64,000 nt of DNA from Uruburuella suis (GTDB lineage Bacteria; Pseudomonadota; Gammaproteobacteria; Burkholderiales; Neisseriaceae), in the NCBI RefSeq assembly GCF_004341385.1, contig NZ_SLXE01000006.1, positions 1-64,000 on the forward strand. Direction: 5' to 3'. The position numbers and the translations under genes are program-made. Every line of letters starts with the position of its first letter. The first letter of the stretch is position 1. The notes under the pieces were generated by a model, which made no database searches, was not told the DNA's origin, and saw only the letters and a list, made by a program, of their open reading frames with translations. Below are positions 34,701-41,946 of this stretch, piece after piece.

Positions 34701-34914
34701 TTTGATTGTGCTGCTCCAAAATGGCTTTGAAATTAGCCCACAAATCATCGGTGGTTTTGATTTCGGGATGATGGCGCCAGCGCTTGGTTTTATAGATATA
34801 ATCCGCCGCCGGCTCGGCCAGCGTGTTGCCGCCGTCCGAGTGGTTGCCGCGATGACTGATCACGCCGCTGCTCAGATATTGGATCAGTTCGGTTTCAAAT
34901 TGCTGTTCATTCAT
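31711..34914 (-). CDS. hsdR: Type I restriction endonuclease subunit HsdR
   Basis: 1067 residues, resembling the EcoR124I (type IC) class. N-terminal nuclease domain with the PD-(D/E)xK-like pattern around LPVIQIEEKRD (about 170). Superfamily 2 translocase motifs follow: WHTTGSGKT (Walker A), DEAHRS (DEAH box), YTGTPMF, then VDQLLTGFDAP and QAYSRTNRI. The helical C-terminal domain would join HsdM/HsdS. Its ATG overlaps the end of the half-S gene by 8 bases (coupling). Two uptake-sequence cores lie inside the gene (32506-32515, 32918-32927). Confidence 0.96.
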   Translation of the reverse strand: MNEQQFETELIQYLSSGVISHRGNHSDGGNTLAEPAADYIYKTKRWRHHPEIKTTDDLWANFKAILEQHNQNTLDHPLSVVEFNQVKKIISELHTPYLAGQFLYGLNGVSQIEIDLDDGRHVFLTVFDQKQVGAGDTVYQVVNQIRRPAKIIGKQNRIFDTTLLINGLPVIQIEEKRDTRDVNEALNQMHQYIDENQYRDIFSTLQILVAITPNNVKYMANTTADKFNKDFAFNWQNRDNAIVRDWKTFADAMLSIPMAHQMATNYMILDGTKNKQALRVMRPYQVYATQKVITHLKQIDFELGSNKVGYIWHTTGSGKTITSFKTAWLASRMPHVDKVVFVVDRIALTRQTSENYQAYDPDGDVADIAQNGMVKSTNTTTDLSRKLKSRGNDIIVTSVQKLDTLIKRKHFQAPDKNIVFIVDEAHRSTGGDSFKAIQAAFKRSAWIGYTGTPMFDDTTKGLRTEDIFGPLLHAYTIREAIADRNVLGFKVDFETTIDEVQMKSQYLPAFYRERNPNWTEEKIRQKIDNLTQEDMDDAVEPSFYDENIEHVRLVVADIFKNWRNRSNDGKYNALFTTHVGGGKASTPMAMMYFREFQRVNQEHKAAGLPTLKVAITFSHNTSNNDNMLATNRGLSEAMAAYEAEFGIHFGMDDVAGYTQDVTSRLNKSAADKNFLDLVIVVDQLLTGFDAPELNTLYVDRTLKGAGLIQAYSRTNRIADMKEKPWGRVVNYRWPAQNEKLMNEALAIYANKDSAILSPDEQRISNEKDGLLAKPFYELLAEVKAVVAELAELTDGFNNLPPSEKAKDHMVELLRAYNNGMSQLKQYNPEAQAGEIGFDYDKPEVLLAALGMNAEQETMLTTVLANDLKAHLAETQKIPLHQIELRMTHVKDVKIDYDYLTELVTRLLNEVHEQKMEAAAHTREDINRFASGLEDRGHAKEITNAATAIYNGSYQAEHYPVENLTESDSIIQAANKIILDHILIDFRVKWGITDAINNTQMREMFSRHQYGMQDLDSTGQLRDLITEAGKNYRLLAREPEIRDLNKIRYRNDLRQAIYQLADEMAENQ

Positions 34915-35485
34915 GATTCACCACGCTTTCGATTAGCCCTAATGTGATTTTGGTTTCTTGTGCCGCCACCCGGTTTTTCAACGCTTGCAGCCGTAGCTGC
35001 ATCATGTATACCTGACCGATGATTTTTTGCTTTTCCAGCGACGGCAAAGTGCTGATTTGCAGGTTTTTCAGCTGTGCCAAGGTGTATTTAAGCACGCTGG
35101 AGCCTTGTAAGGCCGCTGCCCATTGCCTTTTAATGTGTTTGTTTTCGTTGAGCAAATACAGCAAAAACTGCTTATCCAGCTGCTTGCCGGGAATGAGCTT
35201 GATGTAGTTTTGCGTTTGGATATAGCCTTCATGGTGGCGGCTCACTATTGCCGCAGTGCCGGAAATCAGGCTGAACACAATATCCCCCGCCGCCAGTGTG
35301 CAAACCTTGCTCCAGGTGGATACGGCTTTGGTATCGGTATGCGCGGGCTCGTAGCCGGATAAATCGGCATTCAGATGATGTTGCGCATACCAGATATAAC
35401 GGGGCGCCTGTTTGTCGGGCGACTCAACCACTCTAAATTGGGGCGAGCCACCGGCAAATCGAACCAATTTTTCCAGCTTTACCAT
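34907..35485 (-). CDS. Half-size type I specificity-like protein
   Basis: 192 residues, one target-recognition-like domain. Patterns: LVRFAGGSPQFRV, YIQTQNYIKLIPGKQLDKQFLLYLLN, ALQGSSVLKYTLAQLKNLQISTLPSLEKQKIIGQV and a terminal helix. It lacks the EQRKLG and FFRQLDEA blocks shared by hsdS and the cassettes, so it is not part of that exchange set. AAAGGAA precedes ATG 35485. It is the first gene of the operon and overlaps hsdR. It might act as a dimeric S subunit or modulate HsdR; unknown. Confidence 0.75.
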   Translation of the reverse strand: MVKLEKLVRFAGGSPQFRVVESPDKQAPRYIWYAQHHLNADLSGYEPAHTDTKAVSTWSKVCTLAAGDIVFSLISGTAAIVSRHHEGYIQTQNYIKLIPGKQLDKQFLLYLLNENKHIKRQWAAALQGSSVLKYTLAQLKNLQISTLPSLEKQKIIGQVYMMQLRLQALKNRVAAQETKITLGLIESVVNHE

Positions 35486-35591
35486 CAGAAATTCCTTTTG
35501 TGATTTTTTTAAATCACATAAAATTTCCATATCATAAGCTGATATTTTACTGTTTTCAATATTATTTTGTAATTTTTTTAAATTACATTTT

Positions 35592-35695
35592 ATACCAATC
35601 CAAAAAAATAACCTAACTTCGTTGTCTCGCCTTGCCGTACTATCTGTACTGTCTGCGGCTCGCCGCCTTGTTAGCTTACTTTTTTGAATTGGTAT
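35592..35695. repeat. Intergenic repeat R1, complete copy at the island edge
   Basis: 104 bases, ATACCAATCC to ATTGGTAT, near-identical to 16112-16215. It marks the right limit of the AT-rich restriction island. Confidence 0.75.
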
Positions 35696-35712
35696 TATAT
35701 GCTCCAGATATA

Positions 35713-35750
35713 AACAAAGGCCGTCTGAAATATTTCAGACGGCCTTTGTT
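35713..35750. terminator. 18-bp uptake-sequence hairpin after the hydrolase gene
   Basis: Arms 35713-35730 and 35733-35750, 2-base loop, followed by TTCG; it lies 14 bases beyond the hydrolase stop (minus strand). Confidence 0.75.
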
Positions 35751-35763
35751 TTCGCAATTGGGT

Positions 35764-36864
35764 TTATTTCAAATTCGCTTTAAAAAACTGCTCGAATTTA
35801 TCAAACGGGATTTTGCCTGCTTGGTTGTCGTACAAATCCACATGGGTGGCGTTCGGCACGATATACAGCTCTTTATTTTTGCTGCCCAAAGCTTTAAACG
35901 CGTCTTCGCTGAAGTAGCGCGAGTGGGCGTTTTCGCCGTGCACCACCAGCGCCGGGGTGCGCATTTCGGCGGCGTATTGCAGAATCGGCATATTAATCAT
36001 GCCCAACATGGCGGTGTCTGCCCAAGAGCCGTTGGGGTTGGAGTTGACGGCGCGGGGGTGGAAGCCGCGCTTGGCGGTGTAAAAGTCGGAATATTCTTTA
36101 ACAAACAACGGTGTATCGGCAGTAAATTGGTTGCTACGCAAATTATTGGCGGGCTGTAAATCCGCATAGCCGTTTTTCGAACCTTCCCAGCGCTTATTGT
36201 TGATTTCCTGCTTCATTTTATAGCGCGCTTCGGCATCCACGCTGTCGTTATAGCCTTTGGCCGCCACGCGCGTCATGTCGTACATGGTGCTGGTGGCCAC
36301 GGCCTTGATGCGGGTGTCGGAAATGGCGGCATTGAGCGCAAAGCCGCCCCAGCCGCAAATGCCCAAAATGCCGATTTCATCGCGGTTCACATTGGCCAAA
36401 TTGCCCAGAAAATCCACCGCTGCGCTGAAGTCTTCGGTGTTGATGTCGGGCGAGGCCATATTGCGTGGCAGGCCGCTGCTCTCGCCGGTGTAGGAAGGGT
36501 CAAATGCGAGTGTGACAAAACCGCGCTCGGCCAAGGTTTGCGCATACAGGCCGGAAGATTGCTCTTTCACCGCGCCAAACGGGCCGCCCACCGCAATCGC
36601 AGGCAGCTTGCCGCGTGCGTTTTTCGGCACATATAAATCCGCCGCCAGCGTGATGCCGTAGCGGTTTTTAAAGGTGACTTTGCGGTGCGTTACCTTGTCG
36701 CTTTGCGGAAAAATTTTGTCCCATTCTTGGGTGAGCCGGATGGTTTGCGCGGGAACTTCGATTGCGGTTGCCGATTGGGCGGTGTGGGTGTTTGCCATGG
36801 CGTGGGCTCCTGTTAATAAAGTGGCGCCGAAGATAATGGCGGCGGAAAGTTTATTCAGTTTCAT
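35764..36864 (-). CDS. Exported alpha/beta hydrolase (dienelactone-hydrolase-like)
   Basis: 366 residues. A signal peptide is evident (MKLNKLSAAIIFGATLLTGAHA, cleavage near AHA-MA), so it acts in the periplasm or outside. The nucleophile elbow reads GICGWGG with Cys170 in place of serine, as in dienelactone hydrolases. The likely catalytic His is in PNATHVDLYD near the C-terminus, with an Asp/Glu in VVHGENAHS or nearby. Substrate unknown. Divergent from a LysR regulator that probably controls it. Confidence 0.88.
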   Translation of the reverse strand: MKLNKLSAAIIFGATLLTGAHAMANTHTAQSATAIEVPAQTIRLTQEWDKIFPQSDKVTHRKVTFKNRYGITLAADLYVPKNARGKLPAIAVGGPFGAVKEQSSGLYAQTLAERGFVTLAFDPSYTGESSGLPRNMASPDINTEDFSAAVDFLGNLANVNRDEIGILGICGWGGFALNAAISDTRIKAVATSTMYDMTRVAAKGYNDSVDAEARYKMKQEINNKRWEGSKNGYADLQPANNLRSNQFTADTPLFVKEYSDFYTAKRGFHPRAVNSNPNGSWADTAMLGMINMPILQYAAEMRTPALVVHGENAHSRYFSEDAFKALGSKNKELYIVPNATHVDLYDNQAGKIPFDKFEQFFKANLK

Positions 36865-36946
36865 GTGGTTGTCCTTTTAATTGGTGATTCGATGCCGTCA
36901 TCTTAAGGCGGTGATGGTTTCAAGTAAATTCATCAATTATTATTTT

Positions 36947-36969
36947 ATAATTTCTAAAATAGAAATTAT
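36947..36969. promoter_or_regulatory. 9-bp-arm palindrome, candidate LysR operator
   Basis: ATAATTTCT-AAAAT-AGAAATTAT in the divergent hydrolase/lysR intergenic region; symmetric, AT-rich and of the size expected for a LysR-type binding site. A TATAAT box (36946-36951, plus strand) overlaps it. Confidence 0.6.
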
Positions 36970-37034
36970 TGCTTGCTTGAGGTGATGCGTTTGCGCTATG
37001 TTGAGCATCAATATCGCCATATAAGGAAACCGCC

Positions 37035-37946
37035 ATGCTGGATAAAATCGAAGCCTTAAAAGTGTTTTGCACCGCCGCTGAAACCTTGCAATTTAAGGAA
37101 ACCGCCATTCGTTTGGCGGTGTCGCCGCCGGTGATTACGCGCATGATGGCGGCGCTGGAAGACGAATTGGGCGAGCCGCTGTTTCAGCGCAACACGCGCC
37201 AAATCGTGCTCACCGATTTCGGCACGCAGTTTTTGCCGCAAGCGCAGCAATTATTGGAAGAGAGCGAGCGCCTGTTTGCCGCCGGCCGCCACCGCCATGC
37301 CGATGAAATGGCCGGGCTGGTGCGCATTACCGTGCCCGATTTGCCCGACGAGCACGCCGTGTTGCGCGAATTGCTCACCGCACTTCAGGCTTATCCGAAG
37401 CTGGTGCTCGATTGGCGCCGCGACACCGTGCGGCTGAACGTGGTGCAGGAGCAAATCGACATCGGAGTGCGCATCGGCCACCTTGCCGACAGCCGCTTGA
37501 TTGCCCGAAAAATCGGTGAAACTTGCGAAAAAATCGTGATGGCGCCGGCTTTATTGCGCCGGCTGGGCAAGCCGAAAGACCTCGCCGATTTGCAGAAAAA
37601 CTACCCGCTCGCCGCCGTGCTCAACCACAACAACGGCCGCGCCGACACTTGGTATATCAACGAAAACCTGCAATTCACCCCCGCCAAACCGCACTTTGTC
37701 GGCAGCCATATCCACAACGCCTTGCAAGCCGCGCTGGCGGGCAATGCTGTGTCGCAGCAGCTCGATTGGATGGTGGCGCCGTATTTGAGCAGCGGCGAAT
37801 TGGTGGAGCTGTTTGCCGAAGTGCCGAAAATCCGCTGGCCGGTGTCGATTTATCGCCCGCAACGGGTGGTCACGCCGATGCGGGTGAAGGTGGTGTTTGA
37901 TTTGTTGATAGAGATTTTGGGCAAGCGTTTTGAGCTGCCTGTGTGA
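37035..37946 (+). CDS. LysR-family transcriptional regulator
   Basis: 303 residues. N-terminal winged helix (1-60: ALKVFCTAAETLQFKETAIRLAVSPPVITRMMAALEDELG, LFQRNTR), linker helix, then an effector-binding domain of the CrgA/DhcR-like type (SRLIARKIGETCEKIVMAPALLRRLG). Divergent transcription from the hydrolase gene with a palindrome between them points to local regulation. The stop codon lies at the first base positions of a 249-base tandem repeat. Confidence 0.9.
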   Translation: MLDKIEALKVFCTAAETLQFKETAIRLAVSPPVITRMMAALEDELGEPLFQRNTRQIVLTDFGTQFLPQAQQLLEESERLFAAGRHRHADEMAGLVRITVPDLPDEHAVLRELLTALQAYPKLVLDWRRDTVRLNVVQEQIDIGVRIGHLADSRLIARKIGETCEKIVMAPALLRRLGKPKDLADLQKNYPLAAVLNHNNGRADTWYINENLQFTPAKPHFVGSHIHNALQAALAGNAVSQQLDWMVAPYLSSGELVELFAEVPKIRWPVSIYRPQRVVTPMRVKVVFDLLIEILGKRFELPV

Positions 37947-38527
37947 GCGGGTTTGCGTGTAACAAATTGATTTATCAGAATGTTTATTTTTAGCATGAGG
38001 CTGTCTGAACGTTTCAGACGGCCTTATATTATACCCATTCAAAAAAATAACCTTATAAAATAAAAGCCGTTCGCCGGCACCATCTGCTTAGGTCGGATTC
38101 TCGAATCCGACGTTTGGACATCAGCCAACGCAATGTGCGTGCCTTGTTCTGCGAACAAGTGTCGGATTCGAGAATCCGACCTACGGGCTGCGTGAGTAGG
38201 TTTGCATGTAACAAATTGATTTGTAATAATGTTTATTTTTGGCATGAGGTCGTCTGAACGTTTCAGACGGCCTCATGCTATACCCATTCAAAAAAATAAC
38301 CTTACAAGATAAAAGCCGTTCGCCGGCACCATCTGCGCAGGTCGGATTCTCGAATCCGACGTTTGGACATCGGCCAAAGCAATGTGCGTGCCTTGTTCTG
38401 CGAACAAGTGTCGGATTCGAGAATCCGACCTACGGGCTGCGTGAGCGGGTCGTTATAACAAATTGATTTATCAGAATGTTTATTTTTAGCATGAGGCCGT
38501 CTGAACGTTTCAGACGGCCTTATGTTT
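37943..38527 (+). repeat. 2.3 tandem copies of a 249-base unit
   Basis: Copies at 37943-38191, 38192-38440 and a partial 38441-38527. Each unit has an uptake-sequence hairpin (…GTCTGAACGTTTCAGACGG…), a partial R1 end (ATACCCATTCAAAAAAATAACCTTA) and a core with 23-base inverted ends built on GGTCGGATTCTCGAATCC (38089-38183 and 38338-38432). Copies differ at scattered positions; one hairpin carries AGGTCGTCTGAA. This fills the 582-base gap downstream of lysR. Confidence 0.85.
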
Positions 38528-38528
38528 T

Positions 38529-39068
38529 TCAGGCAAACCATTTGAGCGTGTTGCGGTAGCGGGGAAGCAGGGTTTTGTCGTGCGGGTCGGTCAAGAATCC
38601 GGCCAGGGCGGCTTGAAAGCGGGGCAGCTCGGCGGCGTAGGGCGGCCGGGCCAGGAATTTGGCGGCGTAATAATGGGCGATCAGATCGGCTTGTTGCTCC
38701 ATATTCAGATCGGCCAGGCTGCCGATGCTGCATAGCGGCGGATAAACATAGGCGCTGCGCCGCCGGTAGCCGCCTTTGAGCGCTAAAAAGAGGCCGCCGA
38801 GCCAGACTCGGTAGCCGTGTTGGTGCTGCCACACATGGGTGAGCTCGTGTATCAGCCACACTCGGTAATGCGCGGGGGCGCGGCTGAAATCATCGGGGCA
38901 ATGGCGGCGGGGAAAATAGATGTGATTATTGGGTGCAAAAGCGAAAGGCAGGTCGGGCAGGCAGGCTATGCCGCGGTGGATGCGCACCCGCGCATAATCA
39001 ATGCTCTCGGCAAACACCAAGCGGGCGAGCTTGATTTCATCGGCATGAAGCGGGCGCGGCTTTCTCAT
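38529..39068 (-). CDS. Putative zinc metallopeptidase-like protein (HExxH)
   Basis: 179 residues. Zinc-binding HELTH at 74-78 (WLIHELTHVWQHQHG), with a downstream Glu/Asp-rich segment NMEQQADLIAHYY typical of the third ligand region in DUF4157-like proteins. Relatives have been annotated as vgr-related; no protease activity is established. The start at 39068 overlaps the stop of the DUF2062 gene by four bases (ATGA), so the two are coupled. Confidence 0.7.
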   Translation of the reverse strand: MRKPRPLHADEIKLARLVFAESIDYARVRIHRGIACLPDLPFAFAPNNHIYFPRRHCPDDFSRAPAHYRVWLIHELTHVWQHQHGYRVWLGGLFLALKGGYRRRSAYVYPPLCSIGSLADLNMEQQADLIAHYYAAKFLARPPYAAELPRFQAALAGFLTDPHDKTLLPRYRNTLKWFA

Positions 39069-39592
39069 TCGCGCCCGGCCTTGCGGCGCTGCCATTGGCG
39101 GGCGGTGTTGAGCCGCCACAGACCGAGCACGATAAAATAGCCGGCCACGGCCAAGAGCGCGCCCAGCGTGGGCACGCCCACCAAAAGCGGCTTGCCCGCG
39201 CCCAAAAGCCAATGCCAGGCATCTGCAAAAAAATGGCCGTTTTGCCACTCGGGAAACACCAGCTCAGCGCCGGCTTCGGTGCCCAGCAGGCGCGCGCCGA
39301 TTTGGTAGGCCAGAAAATAAAGCGGCATATAGGTGAGCGGATTGGTGTAGAGCGTGCTGAACACGGCCACCGGCAGATTGGTGCGCAGAAAATAGGCGGC
39401 CATCAAGGCGCTGATCATTTGCGTGGGGCCGGGCATCAGCCCGCAAAACATGCCCACCGCCACCGACACGGCGGCCTGGCGGCGGTTGAGGGTCCAGAAA
39501 TAAGGCTTGTCAAACAAGGGTGCAAAAGGCTTGGCCCAGCGGGCGGCGAAAATTTGCTCGCGGTCGGGCAGCTTGTGGCGGAGTCGGCGCAT
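39065..39592 (-). CDS. DUF2062 membrane protein
   Basis: 175 residues. DUF2062 proteins are small inner-membrane proteins of unknown function. Hydrophobic segments at about 40-60, 68-90 and 140-160; the family block SVAVGMFCGLMPGPTQM and NPLTYMPLYFLAY are visible. A basic N-terminus (MRRLRHKLPDRE) is probably cytoplasmic. Co-translated with the metallopeptidase-like gene. Confidence 0.82.
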   Translation of the reverse strand: MRRLRHKLPDREQIFAARWAKPFAPLFDKPYFWTLNRRQAAVSVAVGMFCGLMPGPTQMISALMAAYFLRTNLPVAVFSTLYTNPLTYMPLYFLAYQIGARLLGTEAGAELVFPEWQNGHFFADAWHWLLGAGKPLLVGVPTLGALLAVAGYFIVLGLWRLNTARQWQRRKAGRE

Positions 39593-39655
39593 GGGGTGTT
39601 TTAAATGTTTTTAAATAAAAGAATGCATTTATATGGCGTTTGTGGTGCGGAATTT

Positions 39656-39693
39656 AAAGGCCGTCTGAAAGCTGAAGCGTTCAGACGGCCTTT
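39656..39693. terminator. Uptake-sequence inverted pair after the LplT-like gene
   Basis: AAAGGCCGTCTGAAA near 39656-39670 and TTCAGACGGCCTTT near 39680-39693 lie just beyond the lplT-like stop on the minus strand. Confidence 0.65.
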
Positions 39694-39705
39694 GTCCCTA
39701 TTTGT

Positions 39706-41022
39706 TTAAAGCCGGCGGCCGCTGAGAAAGCTTTTCAAATCCGGCCAAATCGTGGTTTCGCGTTTGCAGAGGTAAATCAGAATCGGCAGATTGCCCAGCG
39801 CCACAATCAGATAAAGCAGCACAATGCTGTCGAAAGCCCACAGCAAAAAGGCGCTCAGCAGCGCGGCGGCCACCATAAATAAGCCGTTCACAATATTGTT
39901 GGCGGCCACGGCGTGGGCGCGGAAAGTGTCGCTGCTGGCGGTTTGCAGCCAAGTGTAGAGCGGCACCGAGAAAAAACCGCCGAAAAAGCCGATGGCAATC
40001 ATGGCCAGCATAATCGGGTAGGCATGCGGCTGCATCAGAAACCAGCCGATGCCGTTGAGCTCCGTATAATGGCTGCCGCGGGTGAGCCACACCAGCGCCA
40101 GGCCGCTCACGGTCAGGCCGATGGTGCCCAGCGCCACCAGCCCCAGCCGCAATTGCTGGCGGCTCAATTTGGCGCACAACACCGAGCCTGTGGCGATGCC
40201 GATGGAAAAAAGCGCCAGCATCAGGTTGAACACATTATCGTTGCCGCCCAAATGAATCTGCGTAAACGTGGGCAGCTGGGTGGTGTAAACCGCGCCCACA
40301 AACCAAAACCACGAAATGCCGATAATGGCGGTGGTGAGCGCTGGTTGGACGAAGGTTTGCCGCAGCAGGTCCAGCGTGCCTTTTACAATATTGATTTCGA
40401 TTTTGGTGTCGGGCGCTTTGGCTGGCACAGAGGGCATAAAAAAGCTGCTGAGTGTGCCCAAAATGGCAATGGCCACCACCAGTAATCCGGTGGCGTTGGG
40501 ATTGAAGCCGGCGATGGCGGTGCCGAGAATCTGGCCGAACAAAATCGCCAGAAAAGTGCCCGATTCAATCAGGCTGTTGCCCATCAGCAATTCTTGGCGG
40601 TTGAGGTAATCGGGCAAAATGGCGTATTTGAGCGGGCCGAACAACGTGGATTGCGTGCCCATGCAAAAGAGGCAAAACAACAATAAAGGTGCCGACTGAA
40701 TATAAAAGCCCAGCGCCGCCACACCCATCACGGCGATTTCGAGCAGCTTCACCACGCGCGCGAGCTTGGCCTTGTCGAAGCGGTTGCTCAGCTGGCCGGA
40801 AATGGCCGAAAAAAGGAAATAGGGCAGAATAAACAGCAGCGCGCCCAAATTGAGCATCTGGCTGGCGGGCAGCGTATCGTTGTGGCCCAGCCCGTAAAAG
40901 CTGATCATCACAAACAGCGCGGTTTTAAACAGATTGTCGTTGAATGCGCCGAGAAACTGGGTGCCGAAAAGCGGGGCAAAGCGGCGGCTGCGGGCAAAAT
41001 AGAGGTTATCTTTCAGGCTCAT
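39706..41022 (-). CDS. MFS transporter, LplT-like
   Basis: 438 residues, about 12 hydrophobic segments. Similar to the lysophospholipid transporter LplT (FGTQFLGAFNDNLFKTALFVMI at the start, TQSTLFGPLKYAILPDYL). LplT flips lysophospholipids inward for re-acylation; in many bacteria it is fused to or next to the Aas acyltransferase, which is not adjacent here. The gene overlaps ccoS by 17 bases. Substrate by analogy only. Confidence 0.82.
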   Translation of the reverse strand: MSLKDNLYFARSRRFAPLFGTQFLGAFNDNLFKTALFVMISFYGLGHNDTLPASQMLNLGALLFILPYFLFSAISGQLSNRFDKAKLARVVKLLEIAVMGVAALGFYIQSAPLLLFCLFCMGTQSTLFGPLKYAILPDYLNRQELLMGNSLIESGTFLAILFGQILGTAIAGFNPNATGLLVVAIAILGTLSSFFMPSVPAKAPDTKIEINIVKGTLDLLRQTFVQPALTTAIIGISWFWFVGAVYTTQLPTFTQIHLGGNDNVFNLMLALFSIGIATGSVLCAKLSRQQLRLGLVALGTIGLTVSGLALVWLTRGSHYTELNGIGWFLMQPHAYPIMLAMIAIGFFGGFFSVPLYTWLQTASSDTFRAHAVAANNIVNGLFMVAAALLSAFLLWAFDSIVLLYLIVALGNLPILIYLCKRETTIWPDLKSFLSGRRL

Positions 41023-41230
41023 TTTTTTCGGCTTCTTGTTCGGCTTCGGGCGGGGTGGCAGATTCTGTATCAGCGTTGAGGCGGTCGGTGGAATCGTCGT
41101 CCATCAAAATGCGGTGGGCGGGGCCTTCGAGGTCGTCAAACTGGCCGCTTTTGCCCGACCACCAGAAAAAATAAGCGATGATAAACGCCAATATCACGCT
41201 GATGGGAATCAGAATAAATACGCTTTCCAT
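41006..41230 (-). CDS. ccoS: cbb3-type cytochrome oxidase assembly protein CcoS
   Basis: 74 residues. CcoS is a small membrane protein needed to insert cofactors into cbb3 oxidase. Residues 4-24 form the membrane helix (FILIPISVILAFIIAYFFWW), followed by the conserved SGKSGQFDDLEGPAHRILMDDD. The acidic tail is variable. Its ATG touches the upstream stop (TAATG), implying coupling. The ccoNOP operon is not in this window. Confidence 0.95.
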   Translation of the reverse strand: MESVFILIPISVILAFIIAYFFWWSGKSGQFDDLEGPAHRILMDDDSTDRLNADTESATPPEAEQEAEKNEPER

Positions 41231-41547
41231 TACATCATGCCTGTGAGGTCGGTGAGCAGCAGGGTGTGGCCGCCGATGCTGAGAAATTCGTTGCGGATGC
41301 GGCCGATGGCTTCGTCGCCGCCAAAAAGCGCCACATAATCTTTTTCCGCCGCCCACAAAAGCGGTGTGTCGGCGAGCTGCCAAGCGGATAGCGCCTGCAC
41401 GGCGGCTTGATCTTGCGGCGGGGCTTCGCTTTGCAGCTTCACGGCAAAGCGCCCGCTTTGCGGCGGCTGCTCGGTTTCATCGTCGGCCAGCATAATCAAA
41501 AAGCCCAAATGCTCGCCCGATTGGGTGTGGATGCTGAAATAATGCAT
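41230..41547 (-). CDS. Conserved hypothetical protein upstream of ccoS
   Basis: 105 residues, not recognised. Soluble, acidic, no motif I can name; a weak pattern of beta strands (MHYFSIHTQSGEHLGFLIML) at the start. The ATG at 41547 is used because the longer frame starts with TTG. Its stop shares a base with the ccoS start, so it belongs to the ccoS-lplT operon and may relate to respiration or simply be co-transcribed. Confidence 0.6.
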   Translation of the reverse strand: MHYFSIHTQSGEHLGFLIMLADDETEQPPQSGRFAVKLQSEAPPQDQAAVQALSAWQLADTPLLWAAEKDYVALFGGDEAIGRIRNEFLSIGGHTLLLTDLTGMM

Positions 41548-41558
41548 GTTTTTCAAGA

Positions 41559-41586
41559 AGGCCGTCTGAAAAGCTTCAGACGGCCT
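41559..41586. terminator. Uptake-sequence inverted pair upstream of the ccoS operon
   Basis: Arms 41559-41570 and 41575-41586 with a 4-base loop. Positioned at the promoter side of the minus-strand operon, so it is not that operon's terminator. Confidence 0.5.
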
Positions 41587-41746
41587 GAGTTATCATCAGC
41601 GCGTAATGTAGCAGTTTGCGCGGCGGCTGCAAAGGGCGGGCGGGAAATTGTTGCACCGGCCTTGCGGGTGTAGAACGGATTTTGAGTCCGGCATTGGGGC
41701 AGCAGGGGTGAGAGAATTTCTACGCATTTGAATATCGTGAAATCAA

Positions 41747-41883
41747 AAAAAACGGATACCAAAATAAGAAATCTTAAATCGTGTGTGGTGTGTGTGGCGC
41801 AGCCACGCGCGCGTTTTAAACGGCTTCTGCGTGTATGGCTTGCTACATCCGTCTGTGTAAGTTTTTCATTCATTTCACTATAG
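41747..41883. repeat. Intergenic repeat R2, long copy
   Basis: Shares GTGTGGCGCAGCCACGC, TTTAAACGGCTTCTGCGTGTATGGC-type blocks and the end TTTCACTATAG with 1-82 and 19986-20108. The left end (ATATCGTGAAATCAAAAAAAA) is a diverged inverse of the right end. This and flanking 41587-41746, in which I see nothing else, fill the gap before pilU. Confidence 0.7.
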
Positions 41884-41895
41884 ATGGTAAAAAGC

Positions 41896-41930
41896 CAGGC
41901 CGTCTGAAACATTATTTTTCAGACGGCCTG
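41896..41930. terminator. pilU terminator, uptake-sequence hairpin
   Basis: Arms 41896-41909 and 41917-41930, 7-base loop, 17 bases beyond the pilU stop on the minus strand. Confidence 0.7.
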
Positions 41931-41946
41931 TGCGCGAAAAATCAAA

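Noticed and set aside
37943..38527. CRISPR array
   Set aside because: Units are 249 bases and nearly identical throughout, with no short-repeat/unique-spacer pattern. No cas genes are present.
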